A DNA stretch of 64,000 nt from Enterococcus raffinosus. GTDB taxonomy: Bacteria; Bacillota; Bacilli; Lactobacillales; Enterococcaceae. The stretch spans positions 1-64,000 of the forward strand of contig NZ_JAHLOS010000003.1 in assembly GCF_018917525.1 (NCBI RefSeq), given 5' to 3'. The position numbers and the translations under genes are program-made. Under the pieces are notes generated by a model, which was not told the DNA's origin, did not search any database, and saw only the letters and a list, made by a program, of their open reading frames with translations. Positions 17,723 to 26,522 of this stretch are shown one piece after another (position 1 is the stretch's first letter; every line of letters begins with the position of its first letter).

Positions 17723-18352
17723 ATGGGATGTGAGCGTGTGACAACTTTTTATTTTGTAAGACATGGGAAAACTGAAAACAATGAGCAAGGGCTTTTTAAC
17801 GGAGGAACCGTTGATTCTCCCTTGATTCCGTCTGGAGTGGAAGCTACAAAGCGGATGGGTCAGCATCTGAAGACTGTCCAATTTGATTTGGCCTTGGCAT
17901 CTCCACAAAAACGTGCACAAACGACAGCGAAGCTTATTCTTGAGGAAAATCAAAATCCACCACAGCTGAAGATCGTTGAGGGTCTGCGAGAAATGCGTCT
18001 GGGAGAGTGGGATGGTAAAAAGATTGATGAGATTACTGCTGCTTATCCAGAAGATTTAAAAAATTATCGAACCCGTCCCGATTTGTTCAATGCTGAAAAA
18101 TTCCATGCAGAATCTTATGTTGATTTGATTGAGCGAAGTACAAGGGTAATTGAAGAAACGAAAAATGCACAGCCAAGTGGAAATATTTTAGTAGTGAGCC
18201 ACGGAATTTTATTGATGGCTTTACTAAATACGTTAAAAGGGGTTCCGTTAGCAAAAATCCGTGAGAGTGGAATCGTAGATAACTCCAGCTTGACCATTCT
18301 AAATTATTCGAATAAGGATGTTTTTTTTGAGACGTGGGGACAATCATTTTAA
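17723..18352 (+). CDS. Histidine phosphatase (phosphoglycerate-mutase-like) family protein
   Basis: A 209-residue enzyme of the 2H/RHG phosphatase superfamily. The catalytic motif FVRHGKTENN sits at the N-terminus, with the second histidine in LVVSHG near residue 155 and the acidic residue in LREMRLGEWDG. Members include GpmB-like phosphatases and alpha-ribazole phosphatases; the substrate cannot be assigned. Translation may start at ATG 17723 or at GTG 17738, which is closer to the RHG motif. Monocistronic. Confidence 0.85.
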   Translation: MGCERVTTFYFVRHGKTENNEQGLFNGGTVDSPLIPSGVEATKRMGQHLKTVQFDLALASPQKRAQTTAKLILEENQNPPQLKIVEGLREMRLGEWDGKKIDEITAAYPEDLKNYRTRPDLFNAEKFHAESYVDLIERSTRVIEETKNAQPSGNILVVSHGILLMALLNTLKGVPLAKIRESGIVDNSSLTILNYSNKDVFFETWGQSF

Positions 18353-18680
18353 ATGAATAAATAATGAATAAATGCTTGTTGTCGGAGTAATTCTAATTTA
18401 ACCGATGCAAATTTTATAATATTTAGTTTATTTAAGGAATTTATTAAAAAGAACCTGTTAATTACTGGTAAATGTGGTCGTTAAAAGTCTAAATGATAAA
18501 AACAGTTATTTGTTGATTTTTTTATTGTCATAAAACACAAAAAAATAACCTAGCATTTTAAGGCGATTTCGTGATAAAATACTTAATTTTCAATTACAAA
18601 TGATCAAACCAACGATAACTAAGACAAAGAATGGTCTAGAACCTTCTGTTTTGAAGAATGGACATTACAAATAACTTTTA

Positions 18681-18717
18681 AAAAACTCTTTAGCGGTATA
18701 TGCTAGAGTGTTTTTTT
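18681..18717 (+). terminator. Orphan rightward terminator
   Basis: AAAACTCTTTAGC / GCTAGAGTGTT with one bulge, then TTTTTTT. No annotated gene ends here, so it may close a small RNA transcript. Confidence 0.6.
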
Positions 18718-18800
18718 ATTTTACATAAATCCTTTTAGCTGACTTCAAAAAAGCCATTCTATTGAACAGTGAAGAAAGTAGAATGAAAAGAAAAAAGTAA

Positions 18801-18829
18801 AAAATCCCTTCGAAATTTCTTTCGAAGGG
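18801..18829 (-). terminator. Terminator of the GyrI-like gene
   Basis: CCCTTCGAAA / TTTCGAAGGG stem, followed on the minus strand by a T-rich run. Confidence 0.8.
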
Positions 18830-18857
18830 CCTCTCATTTTATTTTAATGTATAGAAT

Positions 18858-19352
18858 TTAGTTTGTTAATAGGTCCTTCCTTTTTAGACGATAGGTCAAC
18901 TCGATCATCGTTTCCTGATCTTCTAATGGAACGGAAGCATCCGTCAAAAAATATTCATAACTACGGAAGGTAAAGATGCCGTTTTCCTGTTTGATTGCTT
19001 CGATCAGTTCTTTGTACGAATCCGTCAGGTCATCATAGTCTCCCACATATAATGTCCGAACAGCTTGATAGCTAGGTAGTTCATAGCTTTGGAATTTCTC
19101 TGTAGAAGGAATCTCCTTATTTATTGGAAAGCCGATTTCTACATCTAATAACTCGTCTTTTGGTTGTCCATTGCTGTCGAGATTTAGATAGGAGATAAAC
19201 GGTGTGCCTACCAGTTCGGCTCCATTTTTTTTGATGTACTCTAATAGATCTACAAAAGAAGTTCCGATGTAATTTGGCAGATGTTCATGTGAAATGTGCG
19301 TAGACATCGAAACGATTGTTTTCGCTGGTTTGGTGATCTTCTCAATTTGCAT
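18858..19352 (-). CDS. GyrI-like / effector-binding domain protein
   Basis: The ATG at 19352 (MQIEKITKPAKTIVSMSTHI) has GGGGGA upstream; the longer frame to 19439 is unlikely. About 164 residues with the SRPBCC-like GyrI/AraC effector-binding fold: a strand pair near the start, LLEYIKKNGAELVGTPFISYLN, DVEIGFPINKEI and TLYVGDYDDLTDSYKELIEAI. Such stand-alone domains bind small molecules or hydrolyse amphiphilic compounds. It lies 67 bases after the UvrC-like gene on the same strand, so they may share a transcript. Confidence 0.75.
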   Translation of the reverse strand: MQIEKITKPAKTIVSMSTHISHEHLPNYIGTSFVDLLEYIKKNGAELVGTPFISYLNLDSNGQPKDELLDVEIGFPINKEIPSTEKFQSYELPSYQAVRTLYVGDYDDLTDSYKELIEAIKQENGIFTFRSYEYFLTDASVPLEDQETMIELTYRLKRKDLLTN

Positions 19353-19419
19353 TCTTATCCCCCGTTTCATAACACTTACGATGATTGTAACAAGGATTGA
19401 AATCGAATACAAATGGGAA

Positions 19420-20385
19420 CTATTCATTCTGTGACTCAAAACCTAAAACTTGGCCATGCTGGTTTAGGTAATTAAAGAAGATAGGGAATAGGTCTACATC
19501 TGCCTTTTCTAATCGTTCTTTAGATTCAAGTCGTTGCCAGGTCTGTGCTGAGATATCCTTCTCTAATCTTTTTTTTGCCTGTTGGAAAGAAGGTTTGCGC
19601 TGATAGACCACCCGATTCAGCAATTCTCCTTTAGCATAGAGATAACAATAGTAGGTTTTATTTTCATGTAAAATTCCGACAAAAGTCTGGTTCTGCATAA
19701 TCTGGATCAGTTGCTTATTACGCCGCAAAAAGCGTTGTACAGTTAGATAATAATTCCACCATTGAGCAGAAGCTTCATAATCATGTCGTTCACTAGCAGC
19801 TTGCACTCGCTGATCAATGCGTGTCAGTAAAGCAGTAGATTGACCTAAAAGGGTCTGTTTAATTTCCTGAATACGCAATTCAAATTCTGCTTCTGGTGTG
19901 ATTTCATCGTAATTTTTAACGATTCCTGCTACGTATTTTAACGGGCCATCTAAACGATAGGTACTGTTAATAATTTGCTTTAATTCTTGGATTTTGCTTT
20001 GTTTGAAAAAAGGACCGATAACTAAGCCATCCTCAGACCATTCACCTAAGACCCTTAGATACGGGGCTTTATCAATAAACTGAAAATAACCGTATCCTTC
20101 ATAATAATTCATCATTCGATTATAGCGGGGGCGAATTAGATGAATTAAATGGCATTCTAATAAGAGAGCATCGAATTCTGTATCAACCGTTTCGTAATCA
20201 AAATCATCGATCCAACGAATCATTTCTAAAACTTTCCGTGAATGTTGCTTATTCTGAACGAAGTAAGAACTGACTCTCTGCTTCAAATTTTTTGCTTTCC
20301 CTACATATATAATATCTCCGTTCATGTTTTTCATCTTATAAATTCCAGGGGATTTTGGTAAATCCTTAATTTTCTCTTTTAGCAT
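19420..20385 (-). CDS. Short UvrC-like GIY-YIG nuclease (Cho-like)
   Basis: The start at 20385 (MLKEKIKDLPKSPGIYKM) has CGGAG upstream. The 321 residues correspond to the N-terminal half of UvrC only: a GIY-YIG nuclease domain (about 10-90, PGIYKMKN and IIYVGKAKNLKQRVSSYF with the catalytic Tyr, Arg and later Glu in FDALLLECHLI), then a region with DYEASAQWW that corresponds to the UvrB-interaction area. The C-terminal RNase-H-like nuclease and HhH domains are absent. E. coli Cho has this layout and makes the 3' incision in nucleotide excision repair. Full-length uvrC is expected elsewhere. Confidence 0.8.
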   Translation of the reverse strand: MLKEKIKDLPKSPGIYKMKNMNGDIIYVGKAKNLKQRVSSYFVQNKQHSRKVLEMIRWIDDFDYETVDTEFDALLLECHLIHLIRPRYNRMMNYYEGYGYFQFIDKAPYLRVLGEWSEDGLVIGPFFKQSKIQELKQIINSTYRLDGPLKYVAGIVKNYDEITPEAEFELRIQEIKQTLLGQSTALLTRIDQRVQAASERHDYEASAQWWNYYLTVQRFLRRNKQLIQIMQNQTFVGILHENKTYYCYLYAKGELLNRVVYQRKPSFQQAKKRLEKDISAQTWQRLESKERLEKADVDLFPIFFNYLNQHGQVLGFESQNE

Positions 20386-20554
20386 ATACTCACTCCGATT
20401 GTTCAATTTGACAAAAAAGACTTTTAACAAACTATTTAAAAGTCTATTCCAGAATCAATTTTTTAAGAAATTTGAAAATAATTGAAAAATAGGTGTTTTT
20501 GGTCTATTCTCTGAAAAAATAATCTAAAATATCAAGAAATGCAGTTGTTAAACA

Positions 20555-20583
20555 ATGACCATCCATTTCTATTGTGTTATAAT
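20555..20583 (+). promoter_or_regulatory. Promoter of the secreted GH73/NlpC autolysin gene
   Basis: -10 TATAAT at 20578-20583 with an extended TGt just upstream, 17-base spacer, weak -35 ATGACC. The GGAGAG ribosome site and ATG follow at 20631. Confidence 0.65.
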
Positions 20584-20630
20584 TAATTACGTTAAGAAAG
20601 CAATGAGAGAGAGAAATGGAGAGATGTTAA

Positions 20631-22232
20631 ATGTCAAATAAGGTTTTGACCAGACGTGAATTACGTCAACAGAAACGACAGAAGACCATCAACTATCGTA
20701 ACATTAAAAAAGGGTCTGCTGTAGTAGGTACGGCACTAGTAGCGGTTTCAGTAGCGGCACCACTACTAAACACAAATGAAGTTGAAGCTGTCGAAGGAAA
20801 AACAACTGCCACCACGTCAAATGTTGATAAGAAAGCGTTCATTAATGAGATTTCAAATGAAATCAAACCGTTAGCTGAAAAACACGATCTTTATGCTTCA
20901 ATTATGATCGCACAAGCCATTGTTGAAAGTGATTGGGGACAAAACGAATTTGCTAAAGCCCCTTATTACAATCTATTTGGTTTAGAAGGTCAATACAAAG
21001 GTCAATCTGCAATGTTAGACAAAAAGAACCAAGATACTGGTGCGACTGAAAAGAAAGAAATGAAGCACTATGGTTCTTATAAGGAAGCAATTCAAGATTA
21101 TATCGAAATCATCAAGACAACTTCTCGTGATGGTAACGAAAATTACTTCAGTGGAACATGGCGCAGTAATGCGAAAGATTACCAAACAGCTGCTGAAGCA
21201 TTAAAAGGACGCTTCAATGACGACCAAAGTTATGTTCAAAAATTGGTTTCAGTAATTCAAGAAAATGATTTGGCTAGCTATGATGCCACTGAACCAGTGA
21301 CACCACCAGTAGCACAGCCTGCTGTAGAGACACCTGCTCAACCACAAGAATATACGGTTCAATCTGGTGATACGATTAATTCTATCACGGATCAATTCGG
21401 AATTGGTGTTGATGAGTTTACTCAATGGAACAACATTGACAATAATATCATTTATGAAGGACAAAATGTAGTTGTTGGCAATGGTACGGTAAGTGAAGAA
21501 ACAGCTCCTGCTGTTCCGACCACTCCAGTAGAACCAGTGACACCAATCGAAAATACAACTCAAGTAGTAGACGAACCGATTGTTGATAATACACCAATAC
21601 AAGATAATACACAAGTACAAGAGGAAACGAATAAAGTACCAGATTCATCAGTTGTGACACCGGATGCAGTAAAGCCAACACCAGAAGTACCAACTCAAGA
21701 GGAACAAGCACCGGCTGAGGCACAAACACCGGAACAAAAGCCAGACCAAACACAAACTGATCAAGTACAACCAGATCAAACACAAACTGACCAAGCACAA
21801 CAAGAACAAACGACACCTGAAGCACCAGTAACTTCAGATGAACAACAACAAACAGCTCCAGAGCAAACGACTGATTCTCGCGGACAACAAATCGTTAATG
21901 AAGCTGAAAAATATATCGGCACACCTTACGTATGGGGTGGAAAGGATACTAGCGGTTTTGACTGTTCAGGTCTTACTCAATATGTTTACAAACAAGTAAC
22001 TGGCAAAGATATCGGCGTTTGGACAGTTGCACAAGAATCATCAGGTACAACAATCGATGTTAGCCAAGCGCAACAAGGAGATTTATTATTCTGGGGCGAT
22101 CAGGGATCTAGCTACCACGTAGCCATTTCAGCTGGAGGCGACTCATACATTCACGCACCTCAACCAGGTGAAAACGTGAAGTACGGTTCAACTCAATACT
22201 ACGCACCAGACTTCGGTGTTCGCGTATACTAA
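20631..22232 (+). CDS. Secreted two-enzyme peptidoglycan hydrolase: GH73 glucosaminidase-LysM-NlpC/P60
   Basis: A 533-residue exported protein. It has a long basic N-terminus and a signal peptide core (about 28-53, cleavage near VEA). A GH73 (LytG-like) glucosaminidase domain spans about 66-215, with the catalytic Glu99 in AIVESDWGQNEF and the YNLFGLEG motif. One LysM domain covers 241-283 (YTVQSGDTINSITDQF). A Pro/Gln/Thr-rich linker of about 135 residues contains repeated DQTQTDQ units. The C-terminal NlpC/P60 domain (about 425-533) has Cys445 in FDCSGL, His496 in YHVAIS and His508. Glucosaminidase would cut the glycan and NlpC/P60 the peptide stem. It resembles enterococcal SagA at the C-terminus, but SagA lacks GH73. 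Confidence 0.9.
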   Translation: MSNKVLTRRELRQQKRQKTINYRNIKKGSAVVGTALVAVSVAAPLLNTNEVEAVEGKTTATTSNVDKKAFINEISNEIKPLAEKHDLYASIMIAQAIVESDWGQNEFAKAPYYNLFGLEGQYKGQSAMLDKKNQDTGATEKKEMKHYGSYKEAIQDYIEIIKTTSRDGNENYFSGTWRSNAKDYQTAAEALKGRFNDDQSYVQKLVSVIQENDLASYDATEPVTPPVAQPAVETPAQPQEYTVQSGDTINSITDQFGIGVDEFTQWNNIDNNIIYEGQNVVVGNGTVSEETAPAVPTTPVEPVTPIENTTQVVDEPIVDNTPIQDNTQVQEETNKVPDSSVVTPDAVKPTPEVPTQEEQAPAEAQTPEQKPDQTQTDQVQPDQTQTDQAQQEQTTPEAPVTSDEQQQTAPEQTTDSRGQQIVNEAEKYIGTPYVWGGKDTSGFDCSGLTQYVYKQVTGKDIGVWTVAQESSGTTIDVSQAQQGDLLFWGDQGSSYHVAISAGGDSYIHAPQPGENVKYGSTQYYAPDFGVRVY

Positions 22233-22247
22233 AATTAACTTAAAAAT

Positions 22248-22294
22248 AATATCCAAGGAGGCTTAATCTTCGTTAGCCTCCTTGGATATTTTTT
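22248..22294 (+). terminator. Terminator of the autolysin gene
   Basis: A perfect 16-base stem AATATCCAAGGAGGCT / AGCCTCCTTGGATATT followed by TTTT. Confidence 0.9.
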
Positions 22295-22362
22295 ATTGAT
22301 TAGTAGAAATAATATCCTTTAAAATTAAGAAAGGGCATTTTTAAAAATGGAGGAAACACATC

Positions 22363-22890
22363 ATGCGAAAAAGTTTTTTCGAAACAGAGCGTATTTTCTT
22401 TTCTGTCTGGTTAGAAACCGATACGGCTTTAGCGGAACAGCTATGGGGTGACAAAAAAGTAACGCATTTTATTGCGAAGAACGGCTGCCTTTCAAAAGAT
22501 CAGGTGATTCAACGATTATCTTTAGAAATTCAGAGTCAAGAGGAGTTTGGTTTTCAGTATTGGCCACTTTTTCTTAAACAAACCGATATGTTTGTTGGCT
22601 GTTGTGGCTTGCATCATTATGATTTAGAAAATCGAATTGCTGAACTTGGCTTTCATTTAGTTCCTGAAGCATGGGGAAAAGGGTTGGCTGACGAAGCTGC
22701 TAGAGCAGTGATTTCTTATGCGAAGGCTCAAACAGATTTGAAGGCATTATTTGCGGGACATCATCCGGAGAATCATGCCTCTAAGAAATTATTGCAAAAA
22801 TTAGGGTTCGAATTTCAAAGGAAGGAATATTATGAACCAACTGGATTGGAGCATCCATCATATTTGTTGAAATTAACTTTGAAGGACTAG
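22363..22890 (+). CDS. GNAT acetyltransferase (RimJ/RimL type)
   Basis: A 175-residue enzyme starting with the RimJ/RimL-like ETERIFFSVW strand. It continues through FVGCCGLHHYDLENRIAELG to the acetyl-CoA loop LVPEAWGKGLADEAARAVISYA, ending HPENHASKKLLQKLGF. Usual substrates are N-terminal amino groups of ribosomal proteins or small amines; the target here is unknown. AATGGAGG precedes the ATG. The gene is followed by decayed DNA. Confidence 0.85.
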   Translation: MRKSFFETERIFFSVWLETDTALAEQLWGDKKVTHFIAKNGCLSKDQVIQRLSLEIQSQEEFGFQYWPLFLKQTDMFVGCCGLHHYDLENRIAELGFHLVPEAWGKGLADEAARAVISYAKAQTDLKALFAGHHPENHASKKLLQKLGFEFQRKEYYEPTGLEHPSYLLKLTLKD

Positions 22891-22971
22891 CTGATGAGAT
22901 TGAGGAATCTTGTCGGCTTTTTTTGCTTCCCCTTATTGAAAATGGTTCGAATGTAGTAGAAAAAAACATGA

Positions 22972-23190
22972 TTATGTTTTCTTTTTGGATGTCGCTCGAT
23001 CTGGAAATCTTTAAGTAATGGAAGAAAGTCTCATCTATTCGTTTTACAGTTGTCTTGGTTAGGCTGGATCACACTGTCGATTTTGACCTTGGGTCTCTCT
23101 TTACTGTGGTTGATGCCATACATGGGTGTGACAGAGTATGCGGCGTTTGCAGATATGCGGAGTCAAGAACCTCATGTTTTTGAAGGATAG
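22972..23190 (+). pseudogene. Remnant of a DUF975 membrane-protein gene (3' part)
   Basis: A 72-codon open frame without start codon reads KSHLFVLQLSWLGWITLSIL, then TLGLSLLWLMPY and AAFADM. This is the DUF975 C-terminal pattern (LSFxGWxxLxxLTLGxGxLWxxPY...AxFY). The N-terminal three quarters are missing, and an in-frame TGA lies directly upstream. The rest of the 647-base gap (22891-23537) holds no gene; a strong inverted repeat lies at 23330-23378. Confidence 0.6.
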
Positions 23191-23329
23191 TTTCTCTACT
23201 TTCCAAAAGAATAGTCACTAATTAATTCCATAAATAGAATATTCGCTGACCGAGAAAAGTCAATCCTATATGTCGATTTTTCAGCATATTTGTGAATGGT
23301 TGGGTGCCTTTCACAAGGTCGATAATGAT

Positions 23330-23378
23330 AAAACGCTAGTGAGCTTCTCCTTGATTGGAAGAAGTTCGCTAGCGTTTT
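23330..23378. terminator. Strong inverted repeat, probable terminator
   Basis: AAAACGCTAG..GA..CTTCT pairs with AGAAG..TCGCTAGCGTTTT (two interruptions). On the minus strand it lies about 160 bases after the histidine kinase gene and probably ends that operon. Confidence 0.6.
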
Positions 23379-23537
23379 AGTTTGTCATAAAGCGACAGAG
23401 TAAATTTTGATTTTTGGGTCTTTCAACCATAAGGGATAATTCAAAAGCCTATTGAGTTGATAGCAGAAAATGAATTTATTTTTCTGATCTAGTCTTTATC
23501 GTAAATTATCTTTTTTGTTCAGCCTTATTCACTTATT

Positions 23538-24992
23538 TTACAAAATTACTCGAAACATTTTCTCGTGCTTGTTTAATTCAATAAAAGAAATTTTTCCACC
23601 GTGTTTCTCAACGAGCTTCTTGCTAATTGCTAGCCCTAAGCCGCTGCCATTTTTTGTAGTGCGAGAACTGTCTCCGCTGACAAAGGGGTCAAATAAATGT
23701 TCTTGTAATTCTTTTGGAATAGGGTCGCCATTATCCTTGATTTCAAAAATCACTTGATTATTTAATGGGTAGAGTCGAATTTTAACAGTCGTATTTGCTG
23801 AATTATGCTGAATACTGTTACCAATCAGATTATCAAATACTCGTCGCAGTTCAATTGGATCACCAATGATTTCCAACGATTCATCTGGTAAATCAATAAT
23901 CATGTCAATCTGATTTTTTTCAGCTAAATCCAGATGTTCCAACAAAACTTCGCGAAGCAACTCAGAAATATCGATTTTTTGTTGCTGAAGCTGATAGTCA
24001 GGACTCTCTAATTTTGAAAAAACTAATAAGCGATTGACTAGTTCATTCATATGATTAGTTTTTGTAATAATCGTTTCCATTGTTTGATTCAGCTTGTACT
24101 TGCTGACCAATCCATCAGCCACTGCTTTTGCGGACCCATGAATGGTAGTGATGGGGGTTCGCAAATCATGTGCCATGTTAGCAAAAAGCAGTTGTCGTTC
24201 TTTTTCATAGGAAGTTCTCTGCTGTTCCGCTTCTTCCAACTGTTTCGCCATGTGATTGAAGGAGTCTTCAATTTCTACGTACTCATATTCTGCGTTCATG
24301 TGGATATTCTTTGAGTAATCGCCATTTTTAATCGTACGTAACCCATTGATTAGAACAGTATTCGGGGCGATGAGATGATCCTTGACCGATTTAGAGTAGC
24401 GGTTCAGACAGAAGACAAAAATTAATAATACAGGAATGAGAATTAATAAAAGGTCTTTAAAAATGAGAAAGAGAGTAGATGAACGAAAGTTTCTAAATGT
24501 AGGCTCAAGTTTTCCTAGGACACTTCCTTGAGGAAACTTGGCAATGCAAATATATTCACGGTTGTCTAATCCTTTAAAGGAGGCAAAAGTAGCAATATAA
24601 GGAGGTCCTTTTTTATTGATACTCAATGTTGAAGGCCCTATTTTATAAATTTTTCTTTGGATTACTGATTGAAGTCCATCCATTTCCAGTAACTGTTTTT
24701 GAGTATAATGAGTCTTTTTCTCCGCTACTGTGCCTTTGGTGTAAACAACATTATTGTTCTCGTCTAAAATCTCCAACCAGCCTCCTACGTCTTCTAATGT
24801 AGAAGTATCAATTTTTGTATAATCTGTTCGGACGATTTTTTCGGCACATAAATCAAGTGTAATCTTACTTGTACCTATCGAGAAAAATTGGGCAATGAAG
24901 ACTAAAATATATAATAATCCTAATAAAAGAAGCGAAGTCGTAATATATTTTTTAGTCAAAAAACGTCCGATTGTTTTAGGCTTCTTCTTCAT
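23538..24992 (-). CDS. Two-component sensor histidine kinase
   Basis: 484 residues. TM1 covers about 18-38 and TM2 about 175-196, enclosing an external sensor of about 135 residues. Then come a HAMP linker, HisKA with the phosphorylated His275 in NMAHDLRTPITTIHG, and HATPase (N box DNLIGNSIQHN, G boxes SGLGLAISKKLV). It autophosphorylates and passes phosphate to the response regulator encoded just before it (4-base overlap). Being fourth in an operand with a BcrAB-like ABC transporter, it probably senses a cell-envelope antimicrobial or the transporter's activity. The size of the sensor separates it from BceS-type intramembrane kinases. Confidence 0.9.
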   Translation of the reverse strand: MKKKPKTIGRFLTKKYITTSLLLLGLLYILVFIAQFFSIGTSKITLDLCAEKIVRTDYTKIDTSTLEDVGGWLEILDENNNVVYTKGTVAEKKTHYTQKQLLEMDGLQSVIQRKIYKIGPSTLSINKKGPPYIATFASFKGLDNREYICIAKFPQGSVLGKLEPTFRNFRSSTLFLIFKDLLLILIPVLLIFVFCLNRYSKSVKDHLIAPNTVLINGLRTIKNGDYSKNIHMNAEYEYVEIEDSFNHMAKQLEEAEQQRTSYEKERQLLFANMAHDLRTPITTIHGSAKAVADGLVSKYKLNQTMETIITKTNHMNELVNRLLVFSKLESPDYQLQQQKIDISELLREVLLEHLDLAEKNQIDMIIDLPDESLEIIGDPIELRRVFDNLIGNSIQHNSANTTVKIRLYPLNNQVIFEIKDNGDPIPKELQEHLFDPFVSGDSSRTTKNGSGLGLAISKKLVEKHGGKISFIELNKHEKMFRVIL

Positions 24993-25678
24993 GGCAGTAT
25001 CTTATATCCTAATCCGCGGATTGTTTGGATATAAGATTCCTCCTCTCTGGTTCCCAATTTCTCTCTAAGACGGCTTATATAAACCATGATGTTGTTGTCA
25101 TCAACAATATAGGTATCTTCCCAGACGGCTTCATAAATTTGCTTTTTAGTAAAAACACGACCAGGGGAGCTCATTAGTAACCGTAAGATTTTGAATTCAA
25201 TCGAGGTTAATGCGATTTGTTCATTTCCTTTGAAAAGGAGGCATTGCTCGAGATCGAGAATCAGATCATGAAGTTCGATTTTTTCTGGAATATTTATTTC
25301 TTGTGAACCCAAAGAGTAGAAGCGGCGAAGCTGGGCGCTGACGCGAGCTACCAATTCTAAAGGATCAAAAGGCTTCGTTACATAATCATCTGCACCAATA
25401 TCCAATCCTAAGACTTTATCTGCGCTTGCGTCTTTAGCAGTTAAGAAAATGATCGGCATATTTTTTTCTGTCCGGATTTTTTTGATTAGTTGATAGCCAT
25501 TCATTTTTGGCATCATAATATCTAAAATCGCCAGATCGATTTTTTCTTGCTGAATACACGCCCATGCATTTTCACCATCTGTTGCAGTAAAAACGGTGTA
25601 GCCGTCCTTTTCTAAATATAAAGTGACGAAATCAATGATTCCTTGTTCGTCATCTGCTATTAAAATTGAGAATCCCAT
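24989..25678 (-). CDS. OmpR/PhoB-family response regulator
   Basis: 229 residues. The receiver has acidic Asp9/Asp10, phosphorylated Asp53 in LAILDIMMPKMNG, the conserved Thr (FLTAKDA) and Lys (YVTKPFDPLE). The winged-helix output domain (about 130-229) has ALTSIEFKILRLLMSSPGRVFTKKQIYEAVW and a recognition helix ending YISRLREKL. It overlaps the kinase gene by four bases. Its likely target is the operon promoter at about 27360, where an 11-base-period direct repeat fits OmpR-type dimer binding. Confidence 0.92.
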   Translation of the reverse strand: MGFSILIADDEQGIIDFVTLYLEKDGYTVFTATDGENAWACIQQEKIDLAILDIMMPKMNGYQLIKKIRTEKNMPIIFLTAKDASADKVLGLDIGADDYVTKPFDPLELVARVSAQLRRFYSLGSQEINIPEKIELHDLILDLEQCLLFKGNEQIALTSIEFKILRLLMSSPGRVFTKKQIYEAVWEDTYIVDDNNIMVYISRLREKLGTREEESYIQTIRGLGYKILP

Positions 25679-25731
25679 TGAACAACACTCCTTTGCTCAT
25701 TTATTATTCTCTATTATACCGTTCAAAGAAG

Positions 25732-26511
25732 CTATTTTATATCTACTCTTTTAAAAAGCAGAGAGGTCAGTATTAATAGACAAGCGATGAGTAAGATTGA
25801 AGTGAGAAGTGCAGGGACTAAATTCTCCGCATTTCCGCTAAGCAAATGATTACTAACCGACAGTGCTGTATATTTCGCTAGTTCAAATGAGTTACTGTTA
25901 ATTAAATAATTGACCGCAAACAAACTAACCAGAGAAAGGATGAAGGCGATAAAAGGAGATAAAAATAATCCAGCAAGTAAAGTAATCGCCATAAATAGTG
26001 CCAGGTGTAAAAAGATAAACCCAATCATTGCTGCTAAGTTAGGAAAATCAATCGTCGCAGAGGAGAAGTCACCATTTCCAACGGATGATTTGGCAACAAA
26101 GAGATAATAACTGCCGGCTGCAGTGAGTGTAAAAAGAACAAAAGCTCCAATTTCTGTAGTTATGAGTGCTAAAAATTTGGCGATGATGATCGGACCTCGT
26201 TTGCCAATTCGAAGCAAGGTCATCTTAATCTGTCCGCTAGTAATTTCACCAGAAAATTGAAAAGCTGTGACTAAAATCAGTAAAATCCCCCAAATTCCCA
26301 GAGTACTGAAAAATCCCCACATAGCTGTAACAAAATCAAGGCAAGCAAATGTTCCATCATTAGATAACCCTTCACCAGTAAATGTTAATCCACCTGTCGA
26401 AATACCAAATGCCATGACCACGATTAAAATTGATGGGATCAACAGAATTAAACTGTTTTTTCGTTTCAATGTTTTGATAATTTCCATTTTATAAATTGTC
26501 CATATTTCCAT
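25732..26511 (-). CDS. ABC-2 type transporter permease (BcrB/lantibiotic-immunity-like)
   Basis: A 259-residue membrane protein with six hydrophobic helices and the ABC-2 layout: MEIWTIYKMEIIKTLKRKNSL at the N-terminus and a large first loop with TFTGEGLSNDGT. It pairs with the preceding ATPase (12-base gap). BcrAB-type exporters of this size confer immunity to bacitracin or lantibiotics; the substrate is inferred only from family and from the linked two-component genes. The permease is far smaller than the 10-helix BceB type. Confidence 0.85.
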   Translation of the reverse strand: MEIWTIYKMEIIKTLKRKNSLILLIPSILIVVMAFGISTGGLTFTGEGLSNDGTFACLDFVTAMWGFFSTLGIWGILLILVTAFQFSGEITSGQIKMTLLRIGKRGPIIIAKFLALITTEIGAFVLFTLTAAGSYYLFVAKSSVGNGDFSSATIDFPNLAAMIGFIFLHLALFMAITLLAGLFLSPFIAFILSLVSLFAVNYLINSNSFELAKYTALSVSNHLLSGNAENLVPALLTSILLIACLLILTSLLFKRVDIK

Positions 26512-26522
26512 GATAATTCCTC

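Larger units (their letters stand above)
18353..18857. other. Intergenic region of 505 bases without a clear gene
   Basis: It starts with a duplicated AATGAATAAAT after the stop. It is then very AT-rich until about 18590, and contains a short segment (18600-18717) ending in a terminator that could be a small RNA or a 24-codon frame (starting MIKPTITKTK) without ribosome site. A further hairpin at 18801-18829 belongs to the leftward gene. No longer coding frame is convincing. Confidence 0.5.

Noticed and set aside
18600-18674. 24-codon open frame MIKPTITKTK... ending just before a terminator
   Set aside because: There is no ribosome binding site before the ATG. It is mentioned only as part of a possible small RNA.
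21700-21830. Repetitive DNA in the autolysin spacer as a candidate CRISPR or VNTR array
   Set aside because: The repeats are short, in frame and encode the DQTQTDQ linker. There are no spacers or cas genes.
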